Both the position numbers and the translations under genes were made by a program. A DNA stretch of 64,000 nucleotides from DAHUZL01 sp035533215 (GTDB lineage: Bacteria; Chloroflexota; Dormibacteria; Aeolococcales; Bog-877). Below the pieces are notes generated by a model. It was not told the origin of the DNA and did no database searches. It saw only the letters and a program-made list of their open reading frames with translations. Positions 42,276 through 49,955 of the stretch are shown one piece after another; within the stretch, counting starts at the first letter, position 1; every line of letters begins with the position of its first letter. The stretch spans positions 1 to 64,000 of the forward strand of contig DATLUG010000029.1 in assembly GCA_035533215.1 (NCBI GenBank). Direction: 5' to 3'.

Positions 42276-45029
42276 TCAGCTGCTGAAGGTAGGACGCCGG
42301 CGAACCACTGCGGCCAGCCCGAGGAGCGTCGCTCCTAGGACGAACAGGCTCAGCGGACCCAAGAGGTCCGCGCCGGTGTTGGGGGTGGTCGGCGTCGTCG
42401 GAGTCGTGGCGCCCTTCACCGCGCCGGTCGCCTTCGGCGTCGGCGTCGCGGTTGGCGGGGCGGTCGGCTTGGCGCTCGGCTTGGGAGTCGGCGTGGTGGT
42501 GACGCCGGCCACCCCGCCAGCGGCGGCCACGGTGACGTCCTCCGTGCCACAGCCACTCATCGCCGGACCGTTGTTGCGGTCGCCGTTGTACAGAGCTGTC
42601 CACCGGTAGATCCCAGCGGCCGCGGTCGCGTAGCGCCCGGACGTGGCCGCGCCGCCGGACAAGCCCACGGTGTTGGTCAGAAGCGGTGCACCGTTGCAGG
42701 CCGAGTCGCCGGGGCCGAACAGCTTGAAGGTCACGGTTCCGGTCGGGTTGTCACCGCCCGTCACGCTGGCGGCATCAGAGAGGGCGATCCCCACCGTGCC
42801 GCCACCACTCGGTGTAGTCGTGACCGACGGCGCCCCCAATACGTGGAGTGGCGCGGCGGTCGGCGTCGCGCTGGCCGCAGGGGTAGGCGTCGGTGTCGCA
42901 GTCGGGGTCGGCGTCGCGGTCGGCGTCGGCGTTGGTGTTGGTGTTGGTGTTGGCGTCGTCAAGGTGCAGGTCGGCTGCAGCACTGGACAGATCGGCGGCG
43001 TCACCGTCGGCGTGGGCGGCGGCGTCGGCGGCGGGGTCGGCGGCGGCGTTCCCGTTGGGGTGGCCGTCGGAGTCGGCGTGGCCGTCGGCGTTGGTGTGGC
43101 CGTCGGAGTCGGCGTGGCCGTCGGCGTCGGCGAGGCAGTCGGCGTCGGCGTGGGCTGCGGGGTGAAGTCCAGCCAGAACAGCTCGCACACCGACTGGCCA
43201 TTGCCGAACTGCGCGATCCAGGCGAAGTCCTCCCTGGTAGGCCCTGGAACCGTCACGGTGAACGGGGCGGGCGGTGTGCTGGTGCTGGACGGGATGGTGA
43301 AGAAGGTTTCGTTCTTGCCGATGGACTCGGCGAATGTCTGCACCTTGGTGGCTGTATTGACTGCGCACACGCCACCCGACTTGACGATGGCCGTGGACGA
43401 CTCGTAGAGGGTGTCGGTGAGGCGTCCGCCACCCGGACCACTGAGGGTGCCGCTATCTGTCACCATCCAGGTGTTGCTCCCGGTTGGGGTGTTGGTTGCG
43501 TGCGGCGTGGTGGAAACGATGTTTGGCGTTGGGGTTGCCGTGGGGGTGGCGGTTGGCGTCGCAGTCGGGGTCGGCGTCGGCCCCGGGTTCACGTCGAGCT
43601 GCTCGGAGCCGCAGACGCTGGAGCCGGGGCTGTTGTTGTGATCACCGGAGTATTTCACCAGCCACTGGTACGTGCCTGCACTGCTCACGAGGTAGGTACC
43701 GGAGGTGGCGGTCGCGGTCGTCGCCGTCCCCGCCAGCGTGATTGGGCCAGAGGTGAACTCCGGCGTGGTCGTGGTCGGACACGCGGTGCCACGGTAGAGG
43801 CTGAACGTGACCGTCCCGGTCGGGTAGAAGCCGCTCACCGTGGCGCCGTCGGAGACCGTGCTCCCGGCCGTCACCGTGAGCACACCAAGATTCGAGCTGC
43901 CCGCGGGAGTGGACTGCTCGTTGGTGGTCACCTTCGGGGCTCCGGCGCCGACGATCGGGGCGACGTCGTCGAGCGAACTCGCCACGAACGTCGACTTCAC
44001 GAAGTCGGAGTTGGAGCAGACGTTGCGGGTCTGCGAGTAGTCGATGAAGAGCATGGACCCATTGTTGTCGGCGATCAGGAGATGGCCCTGGCCGTCGACA
44101 GCGCCCTGGTCGAACTCGGTCTGCCCGGGAATGATGCAAGTTTGCAGCGATGCGGTCGGAGCGCCGGGGTCGATCTGGGTGATCCGGTTGGCCCCGAATA
44201 CGATCAGGTCGCCGGTGAATGGGTCGTAGGTCATGCCGTGGGCGTCGATGTTGGCCAGATCCTGGGTGAGGACGGCCGTGTGGGCGGTGGCGTTCAGCGC
44301 AATCGACCCGAAGTCGCCGCTGCCGGCGCTGGGACCGCTGGTGGTGTAGAAGACGTTGAAACCGCCAGCCCCGTTCGGGACCCAGGCGAGGGTGTCGACC
44401 CCGCGGGAGGCGTCGCCGGTGCCGCCGGCGTTCGACCCGCTGAGGGTCCAGGCGGTGCCGTTGCCGGTGGCCCCGGTCGCGCTCAGGGGAAAGCTGACCA
44501 AGCCGTCGCCGCCACTCGAGGAGTATCCAGCTGACACCCCGGTGTAGGCGGTGGTGCCGCCGGGGTCCACCGAGACGTGGTAGGGCGCGGGCCCGGTCCC
44601 GTTGGCCCCGCTGCACGAGGTGGAGCATGCCGTGGTGTAGTGCCCGGTCGACGGGTTGACGGTGAACAGGTCGCCGGACGACTGTCCACCCACCAAGAGG
44701 TTGCCAGCGGTGGCGAACTGGAGTCCGTCGGCCCCTGGGGTCGTGGCGATGGGATGGTTCGGGCTCAGCGTGAGGTTGGAGGTCCCGTCGTAGCTGTAGG
44801 TGAGATTCCAAACGTTGGTGCTGCCGCCAGTGCCCTGGTTCTGGAAGGTGGTGAAGTAGAGCGTCCCGGTCGTTGGGGTCCCCACGATGGCGGCGGAGAC
44901 AACCCCCGGCAGCCCGACCAAGATCAGGCCGGCGATCCAGCAGCCGACCCCTGTAACAGTTAGGTAACGAGAGATGAGTCCGTGTCCCCGTGCCGTAAAA
45001 CGGCGTCGAGAGAACCTCCGAGCCTCCAA
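42276..45029 (-). CDS. Large secreted surface protein with PT-repeat linkers and TPNTGA anchor tail
   Basis: 917 residues. The start is TTG 45029, with GGGAGG 8 nt upstream; no better ATG or GTG lies downstream. The signal peptide is about 22-46 (TVTGVGCWIAGLILVGLPGV). A propeller-like domain (about 55-345) carries repeated FTVNPSTGHYTT and MTYDPFTGDLIVFGANRI elements. Two Ig-like domains follow (near 355-480 and 740-830; TGTVTFSLYRGTACPTT, TGTVTFKLFGPGDSACNG). Long (PT)n and TPTATPT linkers surround a third domain (about 495-610). The end is TTPNTGADLLGPLSLFVLGATLL...VRRRP: an anchor motif, a membrane segment and an Arg cluster. Sortase attachment through TPNTGA is inferred. No sortase gene is present in the window. 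Confidence 0.82.
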   Translation of the reverse strand: MEARRFSRRRFTARGHGLISRYLTVTGVGCWIAGLILVGLPGVVSAAIVGTPTTGTLYFTTFQNQGTGGSTNVWNLTYSYDGTSNLTLSPNHPIATTPGADGLQFATAGNLLVGGQSSGDLFTVNPSTGHYTTACSTSCSGANGTGPAPYHVSVDPGGTTAYTGVSAGYSSSGGDGLVSFPLSATGATGNGTAWTLSGSNAGGTGDASRGVDTLAWVPNGAGGFNVFYTTSGPSAGSGDFGSIALNATAHTAVLTQDLANIDAHGMTYDPFTGDLIVFGANRITQIDPGAPTASLQTCIIPGQTEFDQGAVDGQGHLLIADNNGSMLFIDYSQTRNVCSNSDFVKSTFVASSLDDVAPIVGAGAPKVTTNEQSTPAGSSNLGVLTVTAGSTVSDGATVSGFYPTGTVTFSLYRGTACPTTTTPEFTSGPITLAGTATTATATSGTYLVSSAGTYQWLVKYSGDHNNSPGSSVCGSEQLDVNPGPTPTPTATPTATPTATPTPNIVSTTPHATNTPTGSNTWMVTDSGTLSGPGGGRLTDTLYESSTAIVKSGGVCAVNTATKVQTFAESIGKNETFFTIPSSTSTPPAPFTVTVPGPTREDFAWIAQFGNGQSVCELFWLDFTPQPTPTPTASPTPTATPTPTATPTPTATPTPTATPTGTPPPTPPPTPPPTPTVTPPICPVLQPTCTLTTPTPTPTPTPTPTATPTPTATPTPTPAASATPTAAPLHVLGAPSVTTTPSGGGTVGIALSDAASVTGGDNPTGTVTFKLFGPGDSACNGAPLLTNTVGLSGGAATSGRYATAAAGIYRWTALYNGDRNNGPAMSGCGTEDVTVAAAGGVAGVTTTPTPKPSAKPTAPPTATPTPKATGAVKGATTPTTPTTPNTGADLLGPLSLFVLGATLLGLAAVVRRRPTFSS
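42850..43160 (-). repeat. Low-complexity (Pro-Thr) linker repeats in the surface-protein gene
   Basis: Runs of ACGCCGACx/ACxCCGAC-type repeats encode TPTPTPT and TATPTPT linkers. They also create long Gly/Val/Arg-rich open frames on the other strand. Such tracts are prone to slippage and length variation. Confidence 0.7.
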
Positions 45030-45251
45030 AGCCTTCCTCCCAGAGTCAACCGAGAAACCCGCCGGCCGGCTCCCATCCTCCGCCGGTCGCGCCCACCTGC
45101 GCTGCTGCCCTCGGGCACCAGCGTGGGTGGGTCGTTGCCCGCAGTTTACCGTTCCGTAACCTGTGGGGGGGCGAATCGGCAGATTTAGCGGGCACGTTAC
45201 ACGTTTGTGACCGTTTCGCGAGGGGCCGGGGGCCTGGTCGCGCGCCCTCGC

Positions 45252-45503
45252 TCACCCCCAGGTGCGCAGGCAGCGCCAGCCCCCCCGCAGGCGGTCCTCG
45301 GCGAGATCGGCACAGCGCCCGTCGCTGAGCCCCACCCGCCAGACGGCGCGGGAGATCGGGCCGTCCCGCCCGTCCCGCCACCACCCGGTCTCGACCGTCC
45401 AGCGGTCGGCGACCGCCGCCACCTGCACCCATCCGCCGCGGCTCCAGACCGCGGTCGGCGCGCCCCCGGCGGTGGCGCGCACCCGCACCCGGCGCCCGGC
45501 CAT
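45252..45503 (-). CDS. Small DUF6504-like protein, downstream of imuB
   Basis: An 83-residue protein from ATG 45503, 20 nt beyond the imuB stop. The pattern RVRVRATAGGAPTAVWSR, then W-x-Q-V-x2-VADRW, GWWRDG and AVWRVGLSDGRCADLAED, with closing GGWRCL, matches DUF6504. I know that family as a small protein next to ImuB or Y-family polymerases in actinobacteria. The WxR...W...WWR...WRV...GGW ladder suggests a compact beta barrel, perhaps a mutasome accessory. The function is unknown. Its position gives a tight imuA-imuB-DUF6504 operon. Confidence 0.72.
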   Translation of the reverse strand: MAGRRVRVRATAGGAPTAVWSRGGWVQVAAVADRWTVETGWWRDGRDGPISRAVWRVGLSDGRCADLAEDRLRGGWRCLRTWG

Positions 45504-45523
45504 GCCCGGGGGCTGACGCCCGC

Positions 45524-46822
45524 TCACCCGGGGGCCCACGCCAGCCGCCGCTCGGGGAGGTCGTCCGGGGCCCCCTCCCGGAGTCGGACCTGCCAGACCA
45601 GGCCGGGGCCGAAGCGGTCGTGGAGGCGGGCCGCGGCCTGCGCGATCGCCTCCCGGTCGGCGTCGTGGCGATGCCAGAGGTCGACCTGGCGGGTGGGGAT
45701 CGGCTGGAGCTCCAGGGCGCACAGCTCGAGGACCAGGACCGGTTCCTCGGGGAGGGCGGACCCGATCAGGCCGAGGACCACCGGGAGCAGCTCCGCCGCG
45801 GTCGCCACCGGCTGCGGCGGGATGCGCTCCCCCCACCAGCACCCGGTGTACGGAGGGCCGGCCGCCACCGGGGCGTCGGGGTCGTCCTGTGCCCGCAGGA
45901 CGAGGCGGAGCCGGCCCGCGGCCCGGCCCGCCTCCCGGAGCCGCCCGGCCACCGCCTCGGCCAGCCGCGGGGCCACGAAGCGCAGGGCCTCCCGGTCCAC
46001 GACCGTCCCGGCGAGCACCAGCCGCACCCCGAAGACGGGCGGCTCCCGCCATGGGCGCAGCTGGGCCAGGTCCCGTCCGCAGGCGAGGCGGTGCACGAAG
46101 AGCCCCTCCGGGCCGAGCTGCCGCTGCAGGTCGGCGGCCGGGACCGCCGCGCAGTCGCCGCAGGTGTGGAGGCCGAAGGCGCAGAGCCGGTCCCGGGCCT
46201 CCGCCGAGATCGGGAGCTCGGCCACCGCCACGGGGGCGAGGAAGGCCGCCGCCTTCCCCGGGGCCACCCGGCGCACCCGCCCGGGACCGGCCGCCGTGGC
46301 GGCGGCGTGGGCGGTGAAGCGGGACTCGCCGACGCCCACCGCGGGAGGGACGCCCAGCTGGGCGTCCAGCTGCCTGCCGCAGGCGGCCGCCCAGCTCGCC
46401 TCGTCCGGGTGGCGGAGGTGGCGGCCGGTGCCGTCGAGGTGGACGGTGGCGTCGTCGGTCCACTCCACCAACGGGCTGCAGTCGGCGAGCGCGGTCAGCG
46501 CCGCGCGCCGGAGCTCCGCCATCCCGAGGAGGTCCTGGGGGAGCCGGGCGGCCCCGGGACAGGCGGCCTCGGCCTGGCCCAGGGGCTGGCCCCGGGTGAC
46601 CCCGGCCGCCTGCGCGGCCGCCGAGGCGGCGGTGACGACCGGCTGTCCCCCCGGCCCGGGCCCGAAGACGACCACCGCCTCGTCCCGGAGCTCGGGGTGG
46701 ACCCGCCAGGCCCGCACCAGGGCGAGGTGGGGGAAGCGCAGGCAGGCCAGCCGCGGCTGTGCCCCTGCGGGCGCAGCCGGCAGGGCGCGCCCCGGGGGCG
46801 GCCCGGGGCCGTCGGCCGTCAC
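45524..46822 (-). CDS. imuB: ImuB, catalytically dead Y-family polymerase-like mutasome subunit
   Basis: A 432-residue protein from GTG 46822, which overlaps the imuA stop by GTGA. It has Y-family palm/fingers architecture. The usual catalytic block (DMDAFF type) reads ACLRFPHLALVRAWRV, so the metal-binding acids are absent, as in ImuB. Other features are AAQAAGVTRGQPLGQAEAACP, SPLVEWTDDATVHLDGTGRH, GVGESRFTAHAAA and LPISAEARDRLCAFGLHTCGD (helix-hairpin-helix). A little-finger part follows, and a C-terminal region VDLWHRHDADREAI...RFGPGLVWQVRL. ImuB acts as the hub linking DnaE2, ImuA and the beta clamp. Confidence 0.88.
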   Translation of the reverse strand: MTADGPGPPPGRALPAAPAGAQPRLACLRFPHLALVRAWRVHPELRDEAVVVFGPGPGGQPVVTAASAAAQAAGVTRGQPLGQAEAACPGAARLPQDLLGMAELRRAALTALADCSPLVEWTDDATVHLDGTGRHLRHPDEASWAAACGRQLDAQLGVPPAVGVGESRFTAHAAATAAGPGRVRRVAPGKAAAFLAPVAVAELPISAEARDRLCAFGLHTCGDCAAVPAADLQRQLGPEGLFVHRLACGRDLAQLRPWREPPVFGVRLVLAGTVVDREALRFVAPRLAEAVAGRLREAGRAAGRLRLVLRAQDDPDAPVAAGPPYTGCWWGERIPPQPVATAAELLPVVLGLIGSALPEEPVLVLELCALELQPIPTRQVDLWHRHDADREAIAQAAARLHDRFGPGLVWQVRLREGAPDDLPERRLAWAPG

Positions 46823-47658
46823 CCCGCCCCCGGGGCGGCGGCGAGCGCCTCCACCCCGGCCCCCGGCGGATAGGGGCGGGGGAAGCGGACCCTGAGGCAA
46901 AGCCGGCCGCCCGCCGGCCCGCAGCGGTGCTTGCCGACGGTGCAGGCGAGGTCGACCCCGGCGATGTCGCCGTGGACCCACCACCAGCCCCGGGGCTCGC
47001 AGGCGAGGGTGAGGCTGCTGGCGACCCGCCAGGGGCCCGGGGCCTGCGGGCCGCCCACCACCGTGCACACCGCCAGGGTCTCGGCCAGGGTGGGCAGGAG
47101 CGCGGACGGGGCCAGGGCGAGCGCCCGGGGCCCGGCGACGGCGAGGCACGCCCGGACCCCCGCGCGCACCAGGGCCCGGACCGCGGCCCAGCCCTCCAGC
47201 GGCTGGCGCGGCCGCACGACCCAGAGGCGCCCCAGCGTCCCCTGGTAGGCGAGGAGGTCGGCGGGGTCGACCGTGTGGCTGAAGTCGACGAGGGCGACCG
47301 GGTCCTCCCGTGACGCGGCGGCGAGGGCGGCGAGCCCCAGGGCGACCGTCCCCGCCCCCGCCGGGCCCTCGAGGAGGGTGATCCGCCCGCGCGGGAGGCC
47401 GCCCACGCCGGTGAGCCGGTCGAGCGCCGCGATCCCGGTGCTGAGCCCCTGCGCCCGGACAGCGTCGACCCCGGTGCGCAGGGCGACGGCCCCGTAGCGG
47501 ACCTGGCAGGCCCGGACCGCCTGGCGCAGCCGTTCCGGGCGCGTCCGCAGGGCCGAGACGCCCGCCGGGCCGGCCCCGGCGCCCGCGCCGGCGGCCCAAC
47601 CGAGCGTCTCGGGCTCTTCGAGCGGCTCGAGCCGGTCGAGCGCCGCCGTCCCCGCCAT
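46819..47658 (-). CDS. imuA: ImuA, RecA-like mutasome subunit
   Basis: A 279-residue protein from ATG 47658, with GGAGG 9 nt upstream. It shows a RecA-like core: STGIAALDRLTGVGGLPRGRIT, the Walker A-like GPAGAGTVAL (degenerate; the Lys is absent), and VALVDFSHTVDPADLLAYQG, then LWVVRPRQPLEGWAAVRALV. It has a Gly/Ala-rich N-terminus. The degenerate P-loop is typical of actinobacterial-type ImuA (ImuA'), which binds ImuB and RecA. A perfect LexA box lies about 120 nt upstream, so the operon is presumably SOS-induced with dnaE2. Confidence 0.84.
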   Translation of the reverse strand: MAGTAALDRLEPLEEPETLGWAAGAGAGAGPAGVSALRTRPERLRQAVRACQVRYGAVALRTGVDAVRAQGLSTGIAALDRLTGVGGLPRGRITLLEGPAGAGTVALGLAALAAASREDPVALVDFSHTVDPADLLAYQGTLGRLWVVRPRQPLEGWAAVRALVRAGVRACLAVAGPRALALAPSALLPTLAETLAVCTVVGGPQAPGPWRVASSLTLACEPRGWWWVHGDIAGVDLACTVGKHRCGPAGGRLCLRVRFPRPYPPGAGVEALAAAPGAG

Positions 47659-48229
47659 CGCCCCGGACCTCCATCACCAGCGGACGTTCCTGTCGCGGGC
47701 GGCCAGGCGGGCGGCCCCGGAGCTCAACCCCCGGCGAGGACACGGAGGAGACGGGGAACGAGCGTCTCCCAGGATACGAACGCATGTTCGAAAACACAAC
47801 CGCCCCGCTCCTGCCGCCGGGGCCGATGCGCCGCCCCAGAGGCCCGCCGGCGGCCCGCCGCACCGCGCCGGGGCGCTCGGCGAGCGGCGCTCCCGCCACC
47901 CCCGCTGGCCACGGTCGCGGTCGGTCGCGCTCCGCTCGGGCAGGGTGGGGGCGGCGAGCCGCTCGACCATCGGGCAGCGACCCCCGAGGCCGGGCGGACC
48001 TCAGCGCGGCGCCGAGGTCTGCGGCAGCGACGGCTGGGCGGTGGCGGCGGCCGGCCCGACACCTGGTCGGTGCGCGCCGCGGGCCGCTCCTCGCCGCCTC
48101 GACATCGCACCGCCACCGTTCGGCGGCCGTCCCCGCCCCACCCCATGCTGCTTTTCGGCTGCTGGGCTGCCTACAATTGCGTGCCGACGTGGGCCGGCCC
48201 ACCGATTCACCTGTGGAGGGGCACCGCAC
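47659..48229. other. 571-bp divergent intergenic region with LexA box
   Basis: It separates imuA and the HU-like gene. It contains the SOS box at 47777-47790. All long frames here are Arg/Ala/Pro-rich shadows without a domain. The right end has the Shine-Dalgarno of the HU-like gene. Confidence 0.6.
47777..47790. promoter_or_regulatory. LexA-type SOS box upstream of imuA
   Basis: CGAACGCATGTTCG is a perfect match to CGAAC-N4-GTTCG, the LexA operator of Bacillus/Mycobacterium type. It lies 119 nt upstream of the imuA start. The long leader between box and start suggests a 5' UTR or a promoter just at the box. Confidence 0.85.
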
Positions 48230-48550
48230 ATGAACCGACGCGACCTGGCCAAGGAACTGACCACGACCTTCGATCCCCCGCTCAGCTTCCGCGATGCCGA
48301 TGCGACCCTGAAGTTCGTCTTCGACGAGATCGGCAAGAAGCTGGTGGGCGGCGACGAGGTCTCGATCCCCGGCTTCGGACGGTGGAAGGTACGCCAGACG
48401 GCTGCAGGGATGCGGCGCAACCCGCAGACCCAGGAGATGATCAAGGTCCCGGCCAGCCAGAAGGTGCGCTTCTATCCCGCCACCGCGCTCAAGGCCGAGG
48501 TGGCGGGAGGCCGCGGCGGCCGCCGCGCCCCCCGCGCCGCTCGCAAGTAG
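48230..48550 (+). CDS. HU/IHF-family DNA-binding protein
   Basis: A 106-residue protein from ATG 48230 with GGAGGGG 9 nt upstream. It has the HU fold: helices RRDLAKELTTTFDP and FRDADATLKFVFDEIGKKLV, the strand VSIPGFGRWKVRQ, then the DNA-binding beta arm tip RRNPQTQEMIKVPASQKVRF. It ends with FYPATALKAEV and a basic tail (RGGRRAPRAARK). The GFG-x-W/F and RNPQT motifs are diagnostic. The Arg/Ala tail resembles the histone-like tails of actinobacterial HU. It is monocistronic, or with the downstream reductase 27 nt away. Confidence 0.9.
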   Translation: MNRRDLAKELTTTFDPPLSFRDADATLKFVFDEIGKKLVGGDEVSIPGFGRWKVRQTAAGMRRNPQTQEMIKVPASQKVRFYPATALKAEVAGGRGGRRAPRAARK

Positions 48551-48576
48551 CGCCGACCGAGCACGGCCGGCCCCGA

Positions 48577-49512
48577 ATGCGGATCGCGGTCACCGGCGGC
48601 ACCGGCTTCGTCGGCTCGCACCTGGTGGCCGCCCTGCTCGCTGCCGGGCACGAGCTCCGCGTCGTCGGGCGGGGTGCCCACCGGGGCACCCCGCCCACCG
48701 GCCTCCGGCCCACCTTCGGCGACGTCCTGAGCGGGGAGGGGCTGGGCGCGGCGTTCGCGGGGGCCGACGCCGTGGTCCACCTCGCCGCCGTCATCCGCGA
48801 GCGCGGACCGCAGACCTTCGCCGCCGTCAACGCCGACGGCACCCGCACCGTGGTGCGGGCGGCGGAGGCCGCCGGGGCCCGCCGCCTCGTCCACGTCAGC
48901 GCCCTGGGGGCGGACCCCGACCCCACCTTCCCGTACCTCGCCAGCCGCTGGCAGGGCGAGGAGTGGGTGCGCTCGAGCCAGCTGGACTGGGTGATCGTGC
49001 GCAGCTCGGTGATCTTCGGGCCCGGGGACGGCTTCTTCAGCCAGCTCGCCCGGGCGGTGCGCCTGCCCCAGCCGGTGATCGTCGTCCCCGGCGACGGCAC
49101 CCAGCTCTTCCAGCCGATCGCCATCGGCGACGTCGTCCGCTGCCTCGTCGCCGCCACCACCGAGCCCGAGCGGCGCCACCACCTCTACGAGATCGGCGGC
49201 CCCGAGCACGTCAGCCTGGAGACCCTCTTCCGCCTGGTCGCGGCCGTCACCGAGGCCGACTGGCTGCTCACCAGCCGCAAGCGCTTCATCCACGTGCCGA
49301 TCGAGCTGCTCCGGCCGATGGCGCTGGTGATGGGCCGGCTCCTCCCCCACCCGCTGGTCACCGCCGCCCAGCTCGATCTCCTGGCCCGCCCCAACGTCAC
49401 CCAGCTCGACGCCGTGCCCCTCGGCTTCGGGTTCGCCCCGACGGCGCTCGCGGACGGGCTGGAGCACCTGCGCCCCCGCCATCCGCTCCTGGAGCGGCTC
49501 GCCGAGGCCTGA
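48577..49512 (+). CDS. NDUFA9-like NAD-dependent epimerase/dehydratase
   Basis: A 311-residue atypical SDR from ATG 48577. It has VTGGTGFVGSHLVAALLAAG (NAD(P)-binding), AVVHLAAVIRERGP, RRLVHVSALGADPDPTFPYL and SRWQGEEWVRSSQLDWVIVRSSVIFGPGD. The SDR-a NDUFA9-like motifs IPGDG and FQPIAIGDVVRCL follow, and the C-terminal helix-rich region is kept. This group lacks a consistent catalytic Tyr-Lys pair; here the usual YxxxK position reads YLASR. It may be a quinone-linked or redox accessory. A start close to the HU-like stop suggests co-transcription. Confidence 0.82.
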   Translation: MRIAVTGGTGFVGSHLVAALLAAGHELRVVGRGAHRGTPPTGLRPTFGDVLSGEGLGAAFAGADAVVHLAAVIRERGPQTFAAVNADGTRTVVRAAEAAGARRLVHVSALGADPDPTFPYLASRWQGEEWVRSSQLDWVIVRSSVIFGPGDGFFSQLARAVRLPQPVIVVPGDGTQLFQPIAIGDVVRCLVAATTEPERRHHLYEIGGPEHVSLETLFRLVAAVTEADWLLTSRKRFIHVPIELLRPMALVMGRLLPHPLVTAAQLDLLARPNVTQLDAVPLGFGFAPTALADGLEHLRPRHPLLERLAEA

Positions 49513-49610
49513 GCGGGCCCGGGGAACCCTCGCCTACCATGGCCCGGGACCGCCGCACGACGGGTGGCGGCCGACCCAGGCGACCGGCGCGCCCGCTCCA
49601 GGAGGTCCCC

Positions 49611-49955
49611 ATGGCCGACGACACCGAGCTCACCCCGGCAGCGATCATGGCCCGGGCGCCGGAGTACTTCCAGGCCGATCGCGCCAAGGGGATCACGGCG
49701 GTCTGTCAATGGGACCTGGCCGGCGACCGCGGCGGCCAGTGGCACCTGGACATCGCCGACGGGGCCCTGGCGGTGGTCGAGGGGGTGGCGGAGCACCCCA
49801 CCGTCACGTTCGCCATGAGCGACGACACGTTCGTCAGGCTGCTCACCGGGCGCATGGACGGCACCGCGGCGTTCATGACCGGCAAGCTCAAGGTCAAGGG
49901 CGACATGGGAATGGCGCTCCGGCTCCAGAGCCTCTTCCGCTCACCTCACCGGTAG
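49611..49955 (+). CDS. SCP2-type sterol-carrier-domain protein
   Basis: A 114-residue protein from ATG 49611 with AGGAGG upstream. It has the SCP2 pattern: GITAVCQWDLAGDRGGQWHL, the strand LAVVEGVAEHPTVTFAMSDDTF, LLTGRMDGTAAFMTGKLKVKGD and MGMALRLQSLF. SCP2 proteins bind lipids or fatty acyl chains in a hydrophobic tunnel. The 3' end overlaps the convergent helicase gene by 15 nt. It is probably co-transcribed with the NDUFA9-like gene. Confidence 0.88.
   Translation: MADDTELTPAAIMARAPEYFQADRAKGITAVCQWDLAGDRGGQWHLDIADGALAVVEGVAEHPTVTFAMSDDTFVRLLTGRMDGTAAFMTGKLKVKGDMGMALRLQSLFRSPHR

Noticed and set aside
42643..44534. Gly/Val/Arg-rich plus-strand frames across the surface-protein gene
   Set aside because: They are the antisense reading of (PT)n linkers and Ig-like domains. 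No signal peptide, domain or Shine-Dalgarno was seen.
45030..45251. Possible riboswitch (c-di-GMP or c-di-AMP type) before the TTG-start surface protein
   Set aside because: The 222-nt leader has several inverted repeats, but the conserved cores of those classes were not found. It is left as an unassigned leader.
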